From Niastella sp. (GTDB taxonomy: Bacteria; Bacteroidota; Bacteroidia; Chitinophagales; Chitinophagaceae): a DNA stretch of 37,501 bases. The stretch lies in assembly GCA_017744515.1 (NCBI GenBank), contig JAGIBF010000051.1, positions 22,611-60,111 of the forward strand, in the 5' to 3' direction. The notes beneath the pieces were generated by a model. That model was given only the letters and a program-made list of their open reading frames with translations. It had not been told where the DNA came from and made no database searches. A program made the position numbers and the translations under genes. Below, piece after piece: positions 24,412-30,451 of the stretch; position 1 is the first letter of the stretch, and the number at the start of each line of letters is the position of its first letter.

Positions 24412-25050
24412 ATGGAGAACAATAAAAACATCCTCCTCATTAATGGCTCTATAAGAGGAGAGTTGGGCAACGCTGGTGCAATAGTTCAACAGGCAGCATC
24501 GTATTTGAAGCAAAAACACAATGTCTCATCATCTATACTTACTTTATCACAGCTGAAAAGTAGTATTGCCGGGGTGTATGATTTACTGAATAGCTCCAGT
24601 GGCTTTTTTGTGACCACAGGTACTTATTGGAATAGCTGGGGTTCGCCGCTCCAACGTTTTTTAGAAGTCATGACTGCCTTCGAAAATGCACCTGCTCTTT
24701 TCGGAAAACCTGTAAGCTGTGCGATAACTATGGATTCCGTAGGTGGCACTGACGTAGCGGCGCGCCTTCATTTCGCCTTTGCAGGCTTGGGGTGCTGGAG
24801 CCCGCCCTGTTCAACAATAGTGTTATCCCGCACTGGTCAGGAGGCAATCGCAGCCTCTGTAGGAAAAGAAGACGATCCCAATGAAGATGTGTGGCGCCTG
24901 AGCGATTTGGAAGTAGTGTTGGATAACCTGGTTACCGCTACGCAGATTAAACCTGATTGGAAGTGCTGGCCACATGGCAAATTGAGTATGCCCGAAGGAA
25001 AGTGGCCGGACACTGGCGACCTCGATATGGACTCACCTAAGTTTTTATAA
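24412..25050 (+). CDS. NAD(P)H-dependent FMN reductase-like flavoprotein
   Basis: ATG 24412 gives 212 residues. A longer frame begins 22 codons earlier, inside the rhamnosidase gene, and has implausible composition. The protein shows a flavodoxin-like fold: strand 1 with phosphate loop ILLINGSIRGELGNAGA (8-24), then SGFFVTTGTYWNSWGSPLQRFLEVM (residues about 62-86, the WGSPLQ segment at the FMN isoalloxazine position) and GKPVSCAITMDSVGG. Such enzymes reduce FMN or quinones using NAD(P)H. It is probably transcribed with the rhamnosidase gene by readthrough, although no functional link is obvious. The specific substrate is not known. Confidence 0.8.
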   Translation: MENNKNILLINGSIRGELGNAGAIVQQAASYLKQKHNVSSSILTLSQLKSSIAGVYDLLNSSSGFFVTTGTYWNSWGSPLQRFLEVMTAFENAPALFGKPVSCAITMDSVGGTDVAARLHFAFAGLGCWSPPCSTIVLSRTGQEAIAASVGKEDDPNEDVWRLSDLEVVLDNLVTATQIKPDWKCWPHGKLSMPEGKWPDTGDLDMDSPKFL

Positions 25051-25061
25051 TACGAGACCCA

Positions 25062-26186
25062 TTAGGAAGTGAGCGCATGTTCCTGCTTTGGTTGATACCG
25101 GTGAATACTATCGAAAGAAGCAGCGTCATAATGATTGGTAAACCGCCGGGTTAGCTTTATCCACTTCATGTATTGTCGCAGGGCGTCCATGTCACAAACC
25201 AGCTCCTGCCGGCTTAACGTCTTTAATTCCTCAATCGTTGAAACATCGGCCGTAACCCTTTTCAACTGCTCCAGTGACATCCACCCCATCGCATTCAACG
25301 CATGAATCGTGATCGCATAGTTTTGCCGGGCCTTTACGGGATAATTCAATTGCGATAATTGGCGGTTGATAGAAGCGATCTCTGAAAGGAATAATTGCTG
25401 TAGCTGTTCAAAATTCCGGTACAGGTTGGGCAGCGTATACAAGCCATTATGTACATCCTTCCATACGTCGAAAGCATCATTGGTAAGCTGCATCAGGCCA
25501 GCCGCCGGATAAAGCAGTTGGTGTATCTCCTGTGATGGATAATGATCCAATATAGCGTAAAACAACAGCAGGCTGTAATAACTCTTGTTATAAGTGATCT
25601 GGTAAAGGTCCGGCTCTGTTATGTTTTCATTCAGCTGCTTCAACGACTCATTCTCCCAGTTACAACCCGCTTGCAGGTATTCTATAAACAATTGCCGCCT
25701 TGGCGTAAGGCGCAACAACCCCAGGTACAACGACTTCACCACATGATCTGCGGTATTTACCGGGTTGTACGCCTCCGGTGCTGTAATCAGTGAGATAATT
25801 TGTTCGTGGTTCAGCAGTTGGTCATCATACAGGTCATCGACCAGCGGCATGAAAACACTTAACAGGATGATCCTTTTATGTTCTTCTTCTTTTAATTGAT
25901 TTCCGGTGAGCTGGTACAGGTTGTCGCATAGCACGTTCAGCGAAAGCTGGTAGTACTTGGCAATCCGCTGCATTTCTTTCGGGGAAAAACTATACTGCGT
26001 ATCGCGCATCACCTCGGCCAGCAGTACAGGAATTTGATCTTTGCAATACTGCTCCTGCTGCTTTAACCGCCTGTGCAAAACAAACAACCGGCGAAGAACG
26101 TGGTACATACTGACAACAGGAGATCGGGCTTCGGGTAAGCCGGTATTGTCAGCCATGCCTGCTCCTGTTACTGCCATGAATGCCAC
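25062..26186 (-). CDS. Class I isoprenoid synthase-like protein, orphan
   Basis: Up to 374 residues; nearly all helical, no membrane segment. An aspartate-rich motif VDDLYDD (116-122) and a second motif NDAFDVWKD (236-244), preceded by AAGLMQL and followed by NGLYTLPNLY, sit at the spacing expected of class I terpenoid/prenyl synthases. The second motif fits both the UbiA-type NDxxDxxxD and the NSE/DTE metal triad with Asp in place of Ser and Glu. A helix with KSYYSLLLFYAIL (201-213) lies between. I recall Bacteroidota proteins of this kind annotated only as class 1 isoprenoid biosynthesis enzymes. The first 26 residues (up to MYHVLRRLF) are low in hydrophobic pattern, so ATG 26108 may be the true start. 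No isoprenoid genes are nearby. The substrate is unknown. Confidence 0.6.
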   Translation of the reverse strand: MAFMAVTGAGMADNTGLPEARSPVVSMYHVLRRLFVLHRRLKQQEQYCKDQIPVLLAEVMRDTQYSFSPKEMQRIAKYYQLSLNVLCDNLYQLTGNQLKEEEHKRIILLSVFMPLVDDLYDDQLLNHEQIISLITAPEAYNPVNTADHVVKSLYLGLLRLTPRRQLFIEYLQAGCNWENESLKQLNENITEPDLYQITYNKSYYSLLLFYAILDHYPSQEIHQLLYPAAGLMQLTNDAFDVWKDVHNGLYTLPNLYRNFEQLQQLFLSEIASINRQLSQLNYPVKARQNYAITIHALNAMGWMSLEQLKRVTADVSTIEELKTLSRQELVCDMDALRQYMKWIKLTRRFTNHYDAASFDSIHRYQPKQEHALTS

Positions 26187-26249
26187 TTTGTTAGAAGTCT
26201 AAGGTAAGAAAGAAAGCCATAAACGCAGAGGCCCTTTCGCCGGCTATAA

Positions 26250-26684
26250 TTAGCCTTTATTGTTTGGATCAAACTCCACGATCCATTCAATACCGTATTT
26301 GTCTCTAAAACAGCCAAAATAGGAACCCCAGGGACTATCGCCAATAGGCCCTTCTATTTGTCCTCCCACAGAAAGCCCGTTAAATATTTTGTCTGCTTCT
26401 CCTTTACTTTCAGCACTTACTACAATTTTACTTCTGTTTTCATTTTCGTTCGTTCTTCCCATAATTTCCGGAACATCATTAGCCATCAACATGCTGCCTT
26501 TACCGATCGGCAAAGTAATATGCATAATTTTATTTTCTTCTTTTGCTGCTACCGGGAATTCAGGACCTGCAAGGTCTTTGAAACGGATGATCTTTGAAAA
26601 CTCTCCGCCAAATACGGATTTGTAAAAGGTAAATGCTTCTTCGGCATTTCCGTTGAAATTAACATGAGGATTGATCTGTGCCAT
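26250..26684 (-). CDS. VOC-superfamily protein (PhnB-like)
   Basis: A 144-residue cytosolic protein with the paired beta-alpha-beta-beta-beta units of glyoxalase/VOC proteins: INPHVNFNGNAEEAFTFYKSVFGG (4-27), HITLPIGKGSMLMAND (about 55-70), then SPWGSYFGCFRDKYGIEWIVEF at the end. This is the PhnB/'3-demethylubiquinone-9 methyltransferase-like' group, whose role is mostly unproven. It starts 31 nt after the AHSA1 gene and is the third gene of an ArsR-AHSA1-VOC operon. Confidence 0.9.
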   Translation of the reverse strand: MAQINPHVNFNGNAEEAFTFYKSVFGGEFSKIIRFKDLAGPEFPVAAKEENKIMHITLPIGKGSMLMANDVPEIMGRTNENENRSKIVVSAESKGEADKIFNGLSVGGQIEGPIGDSPWGSYFGCFRDKYGIEWIVEFDPNNKG

Positions 26685-26715
26685 AATGTTTATTTTTTAA
26701 GTTGTTAAACGGGAA

Positions 26716-27210
26716 TCATTTTTGCGATAAAGTCTTCAACACGTTTTCCAGATTAGTCATTGACATCTTAAATCCTTCTGTGAAGCCCATTTCAATCATC
26801 TTCTCCATCCGCGCAAGCGATTCATTATAAATAGTAATACGCACTATTGTCTTTCCGTTCTCTTCGCTAAAAGTGTAATCCCATTCAGAACCCGGCAATT
26901 CGGGGTTTTCATCTTTGTCCGCGAAAGCGTTAAACATTTTAAAATTGGTCTTGGGGCTGATGGAAGTGTATTTCTGAATTGCCCAACGCTCTTGTCCATC
27001 GGGACTTACCATCGCATAAAATCTTCGTCCACCCACCCTGAAGTCCATAACTTTTGTTTTTGACATATAGGGTTTAGGAGCTACCCATTGGTCAAGGATC
27101 TCTGCTGTGGTAAATGCATCCCATACCAGCGACAGGTCAGCATCGAATTCTCTCGTTATGTATACGGTTTGCGCTGCTTTGTCAACGGTGAAGTCAAATA
27201 GCAAGTTCAT
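26716..27210 (-). CDS. SRPBCC / AHSA1-domain protein
   Basis: A 164-residue protein with the START-like AHSA1 fold: [29 protein letters not shown] (about 19-46), [26 protein letters not shown] (about 59-84), [25 protein letters not shown] and a C-terminal helix [18 protein letters not shown]. These small proteins bind hydrophobic ligands in a deep cavity. The ATG overlaps the ArsR stop (27207-27210), indicating coupling. With ArsR upstream and a VOC protein downstream this is a widespread three-gene set of unproven ligand. Confidence 0.9.
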   Translation of the reverse strand: MNLLFDFTVDKAAQTVYITREFDADLSLVWDAFTTAEILDQWVAPKPYMSKTKVMDFRVGGRRFYAMVSPDGQERWAIQKYTSISPKTNFKMFNAFADKDENPELPGSEWDYTFSEENGKTIVRITIYNESLARMEKMIEMGFTEGFKMSMTNLENVLKTLSQK

Positions 27211-27527
27211 TTGTTCTTATTTTTTAAGTTATTCAATACCTGATCCAGTTGTAGGAACTGCTCTTCCATGATCTTCCGGAACTGGTCGAGCCAGACATCG
27301 ATCTCTTTCAGTTTATCGATTTTTAGTTCATAGAAGATCTCCCGGCCATCCTGCTTTGGGGCCACCAGGTCGCATTCGGACAGGATGCGCAGGTGCTTCG
27401 AAATAGACTGGCGGGTGATGTCGAAATGCTCCGCAATGGCGTTCGGGGTCATGGACTGCACCGCGATCAGAACGAGGATCGCTCGTCGGGTGGGGTCTGC
27501 TATAGCTTGAAAAATGTCTCGTCTCAT
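27207..27527 (-). CDS. ArsR-family winged-helix repressor
   Basis: ATG 27527 gives 106 residues ([18 protein letters not shown]...). The open frame extends 13 codons further upstream, but those codons lie at or before the predicted transcription start, so they are excluded. The wHTH is at about 10-80: [14 protein letters not shown], then [43 protein letters not shown]. The usual ArsR metal ligands (ELCVCD) are absent, so it belongs to the non-metal branch found next to AHSA1 proteins. It probably represses its own operon by binding the direct repeats in the promoter. Confidence 0.92.
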   Translation of the reverse strand: MRRDIFQAIADPTRRAILVLIAVQSMTPNAIAEHFDITRQSISKHLRILSECDLVAPKQDGREIFYELKIDKLKEIDVWLDQFRKIMEEQFLQLDQVLNNLKNKNK

Positions 27528-27542
27528 AAATAATAAATAAGA

Positions 27543-27587
27543 AGCCGTTCGGTTGCAAATATACATGCAGCCGATCGGTTGCGCAAA
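27543..27587 (-). promoter_or_regulatory. Promoter and probable ArsR operator
   Basis: On the minus strand TTTG (27587-27584), a 20-nt spacer and TATATTTG (27563-27556) match the Bacteroidota promoter closely; the start would be near 27550, about 23 nt before the ArsR ATG. Two 14-bp direct repeats AGCCGNTCGGTTGC (27543-27556 and 27569-27582, one difference), each centred on a CCGATCGG-like palindrome, cover the start site and the spacer 26 bp apart, a placement suited to repression. Confidence 0.75.
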
Positions 27588-27733
27588 TTTATTTTAGAAA
27601 GGCAGCTGTTTGGGGATAGCGTTGCTCTTCTGGCAGAAAGCTAAAAAGGGCCCCTCACATAGCCTGCTAAATGATTAATTATCTGAGGTGACATACTAAC
27701 GATCAGGGGCACAGTCTTTGATGGCATACCAAC

Positions 27734-28606
27734 ATGGGCAGACAAATTTTCAACAGAACGATTAAAGTTGACGGTATCGATATTTTCTATCGGGAAGCTG
27801 GCGATAAGATAAATCCATCCGTGTTATTGTTACCAGGCTTTCCAACCTCGTCCATAATGTTTAAAAACCTGATGACGGCTTTGGCAGACAGGTTTCACCT
27901 GATTGCGCCGGATTTCCCGGGATTTGGATTCAGCGCTTTTCCAGATAAAGATCAATTCGAATACACATTCAGCAACATATCGGCTTATATCAACAAGTTT
28001 ACAGATGCGATAAAGCTGCAATCATTCACCATCTATTTGCACGACTACGGGGCGCCTGTCGGTCTTCGCCTGTGCGTGAGCCATCCCGAAAAGATCAGGA
28101 GCATAATTGTCCAAAACGGCAACGCATACGAAGAAGGCGTTAAAAAGATATGGGATGAAATGAGAGCATATTGGGAAAACCCTACCCCTGAAAAAAAGAA
28201 AAAACTATATGCATTCCTAAGCGAGGAAGGCGTGAAATGGCAATATACTGCAGGAGTGTCTAAAGAATTGCTATCAACAATAAGCCCTGAATTGTGGATG
28301 CTTGATTGGGATTCTATGAAAAGGCCGGGAAATATCGATATGCAATATGAGCTGAATTGCGATTATAGGAATCACATGAAAATGTTCCCCGTCTTTCAGG
28401 AGTATTTCCGTGTTCATCAACCACCAGCCCTTGTTATCTGGGGAAAACATGATCCGTTTTTCAATGTGGGAGAGGCTGTATGTTACAAGCGGGATTTACC
28501 TAACGCTCAGGTTCATATTGTCGATGGCAGCCACTGGGTGCTGGAAACAAACTTTGATGAAGTGTTGAAGCTGATCGATGATTTTTTAAGTAGCATTTAT
28601 AAGTAG
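27734..28606 (+). CDS. Alpha/beta hydrolase, epoxide hydrolase/haloalkane dehalogenase-like
   Basis: A 290-residue cytosolic protein. The oxyanion-hole motif is PGFPTSS (34-40), APDFPGFGFS (58-67) follows, the nucleophile elbow is LHDYGAPVG with Asp104, the acid is probably Asp240 (IWGKHDPFF) and the base His267 (DGSHWVLE). An aspartate nucleophile rather than serine places it with epoxide hydrolases and haloalkane dehalogenases. It is divergent from the ArsR operon across a 206-bp gap. The physiological substrate is unknown; the nearby regulator might control it too, but no operator copy is seen directly upstream. Confidence 0.88.
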   Translation: MGRQIFNRTIKVDGIDIFYREAGDKINPSVLLLPGFPTSSIMFKNLMTALADRFHLIAPDFPGFGFSAFPDKDQFEYTFSNISAYINKFTDAIKLQSFTIYLHDYGAPVGLRLCVSHPEKIRSIIVQNGNAYEEGVKKIWDEMRAYWENPTPEKKKKLYAFLSEEGVKWQYTAGVSKELLSTISPELWMLDWDSMKRPGNIDMQYELNCDYRNHMKMFPVFQEYFRVHQPPALVIWGKHDPFFNVGEAVCYKRDLPNAQVHIVDGSHWVLETNFDEVLKLIDDFLSSIYK

Positions 28607-28629
28607 GCCCCGATCGGTCCAAAACGACA

Positions 28630-28654
28630 AAGGGTTCAGATAACCTGAACCCTT
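28630..28654. terminator. Hairpin between convergent genes
   Basis: A perfect 10-bp stem (AAGGGTTCAG 28630-28639 with CTGAACCCTT 28645-28654, 5-nt loop) lies 23 nt after the epoxide-hydrolase-like gene, with the convergent esterase gene ending at 28701. The T tracts are weak in both directions. Confidence 0.55.
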
Positions 28655-28700
28655 CGACATTATGCGCTCTTGCTATAGCCGATTTTATTCTTTTATCGCA

Positions 28701-29648
28701 TTAGCTGGACTTTTTGAGAAAACGGTTAACCTCCAGCCAGTAAATGAAAGCATCAAACCAGCGGTTACTGGTTCTGTCGGGATTTCCCAGGCCAAAACCA
28801 TGACCACCATTTTGGTAAAGGTGAAATTCAACTGGCCTGCCCGCTTTGAACCAGGATTGTATCAAACCCGTTTGGCCACCAAAAAGAAAGTCATCAGAGG
28901 CAATAACATTGAACATGGGAGGAGCATTCTTAGGCACCTCTACCGGACCCATTCCGCCATAAATAGGTCCGATGAAAGCCAGCTTCATCGTTTTTGAATG
29001 AAGTGTTGAATGCATCGTAAGGCCGGCTCCGGCTGAAAAACCAATCATGCCAATTCTGCTGGTATCTACACCCCACTCTTTAGAACGTTTCAGGATCATG
29101 GCATAGGCAGCCTCAGCGTCTGCTAACTGGTTGGACAGGTCCATTTGTGGCGGACTTGGTGGTGTCGCTTTTTTTGATGTATCGGAAGAGGCCGGGGGAG
29201 CCGTGCGGGGGCGATTCATCCAGGCTTTGAAATCATCGAGCGCAGGTGGAGTCGGGAAAAGCCGGTATTTCAACACAAAGGCGGCAATGCCCTTATCTGC
29301 AAGTGCCTGCGCCACTTCCCAGCCTTCATTGCCCATCGATAGCCACCGGTAGCCGCCGCCAGGTGCAACGATCACCGCCGCGCCATTTCCCTTTCCTGGT
29401 TTAGGTAAGAAAGGAGTAAGCGTCGCTACAGTAATGTTGCGTGCCATAGGATCGCCCCACTGACGAAACCAGGATTCAGTGGCTGGCTGATTCTCGACAC
29501 CGCCAGTGCCGAGCAATATGGCATTTGGCTCTTGAGGAGCTGCTAAAGGATAAATGGTGCCGTCTTGTGCCATGGCGGCTGCAGACAAAATCAGTAGCGT
29601 AAATGCTAAAATGAATGACTTAACGCAAGCTGTTAGATAACGAATCAT
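28701..29648 (-). CDS. Secreted alpha/beta hydrolase (acetyl-esterase-like)
   Basis: ATG 29648 gives 315 residues with a signal peptide (MIRYLTACVKSFILAFTLLI, cleavage near AMA-QDG); a longer frame exists upstream but would bury the signal. Motifs are APGGGYRWLS (95-104, oxyanion), GFSAGAG with Ser205, acid SDDF (Asp252), and GGHGFG with His283. The pattern is that of BD-FAE/Axe-like carbohydrate esterases that act on acetylated or feruloylated plant polysaccharides. A proline/alanine/serine-rich insert (about 145-170) probably forms a flexible loop. It is convergent with the epoxide-hydrolase-like gene. A polysaccharide role is plausible given the rhamnosidase gene nearby, but it is not shown. 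Confidence 0.85.
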   Translation of the reverse strand: MIRYLTACVKSFILAFTLLILSAAAMAQDGTIYPLAAPQEPNAILLGTGGVENQPATESWFRQWGDPMARNITVATLTPFLPKPGKGNGAAVIVAPGGGYRWLSMGNEGWEVAQALADKGIAAFVLKYRLFPTPPALDDFKAWMNRPRTAPPASSDTSKKATPPSPPQMDLSNQLADAEAAYAMILKRSKEWGVDTSRIGMIGFSAGAGLTMHSTLHSKTMKLAFIGPIYGGMGPVEVPKNAPPMFNVIASDDFLFGGQTGLIQSWFKAGRPVEFHLYQNGGHGFGLGNPDRTSNRWFDAFIYWLEVNRFLKKSS

Positions 29649-29726
29649 AAAGATTGATTTATAAATTGAAAGGGTATTAATAAAATGAATAACCCGAAGT
29701 GCTAACGATTGTGCTGAGGCCATCTA

Positions 29727-30050
29727 ATGTACCATGTTTCCGACAACACTCCACAATTGGTCGTTGTGCGTTTTGTCTCAAGTTTTGTTAGGTATTTTTC
29801 GTCTAATCTGGAATTCTTACATATCTACCGCGTGGCATCAACGGCTACTAACTACCAGTTTTACATATCACACAATGAAACATGGCAACTGCTGGGTGAA
29901 GGAGAATTTTTCTATCTTCAAGAACATCCCGTTGTGGCAATGAAAACTTTTGATGAAGTAAAAGCGCGGTATATCGGGCTGCGGGCAACGAAGAAGACAC
30001 AGAATAACAATGCAGTAGGGTATGCGGAGTTGGATATAATTACAAAATAG
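29727..30050 (+). pseudogene. Decayed F5/8 type C (discoidin-like) carbohydrate-binding module
   Basis: The frame from 29825 on reads TNYQFYISHNETWQLLGEGEF, then a KARYIGLRA stretch and AVGYAELDI, which is how the C-terminal F5/8-like module of GH29 fucosidases and related enzymes usually ends. The motif that should come just before it (FTYLPR...NG) appears in a different frame at 29810-29848 (GILTYLPRGINGY, then a stop), so there is a frameshift inside the domain. The frame further upstream lacks the expected DGxxxTxWHT motif. No catalytic domain is attached. I read it as a remnant of a larger glycosidase gene. A small functional protein of 107 residues is the weaker alternative. Confidence 0.55.
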
Positions 30051-30094
30051 AATGAAAAAAGCCGCGCTTAGCGCGGCTTTTTTCATTCTATTTT
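30044..30094. terminator. 24-bp perfect hairpin, bidirectional terminator
   Basis: An uninterrupted 24-bp inverted repeat (AAAATAGAATGAAAAAAGCC... 30044-30067 with its complement 30071-30094) has a 3-nt loop TTA, a GC-rich tip GCCGCGC/GCGCGGC and A6/T6 tracts beside it, so it can terminate in both directions. It lies 3 nt from the 3' end of tRNA-Asn and serves that transcript. The stop codon of the pseudogene frame (30048-30050) falls inside the left arm. Confidence 0.88.
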
Positions 30095-30097
30095 CAG

Positions 30098-30171
30098 CTC
30101 CCCCTTCAGGACTTGAACCTGAGACCCTCTGATTAACAGTCAGATGCTCTAACCAACTGAGCTAAGGAGGA
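30098..30171 (-). tRNA. trnN: tRNA-Asn (anticodon GTT)
   Basis: Minus-strand cloverleaf: acceptor TCCTCCT/AGGGGGA (one T-G pair) with discriminator G, D arm GCTC/GAGC, anticodon stem TCTGA/TCAGA with loop CTGTTAA (anticodon GTT), T arm TCAGG-TTCAAGT-CCTGA; 74 nt. CCA is not encoded. On the minus strand TATTTTTG at 30284-30277 fits the -7 consensus, but no -33 box stands at the right distance, so a promoter there is only a guess. Confidence 0.96.
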
Positions 30172-30379
30172 ATATGTTTGCCAAAATGACCTTTTCAGGC
30201 TCCTGGCGGCCCCTTTTCTGGGTCTGATTGTCAGGTCGTTAACCGGCCTTTCCACATCATATCCCCTAAGGGGTTGCAAAAATAGGGATTTTTGGATTTC
30301 ATTGATACGCTACAGCAAATTTTCTATAAGAAATATTTATGCCTTATAACCGCCAGGTTACATAGATATTTTCAACCCC

Positions 30380-30411
30380 TTGCAATACAAATTATAGTAA
30401 CTTACTATTTG
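30380..30411 (+). promoter_or_regulatory. Tentative promoter of the hybrid kinase gene
   Basis: TTG (30380-30382), a 21-nt spacer and ACTATTTG (30404-30411), one base from TAnnTTTG, lie about 40 nt upstream of the kinase ATG. The rest of the gap 30172-30451 shows no gene. Confidence 0.35.
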
Positions 30412-30451
30412 AACCCCCGCCGGTAAAAACCTTACATAACTCTGATACGCA

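Noticed and set aside
27528..27566. Upstream start for the ArsR gene
   Set aside because: It overlaps the -7 box and predicted transcription start, so it cannot be translated from that promoter.
28610..28617. CCGATCGG palindrome as a second ArsR operator
   Set aside because: Only the 8-bp core is shared; it lies after a stop codon and is not near a promoter.
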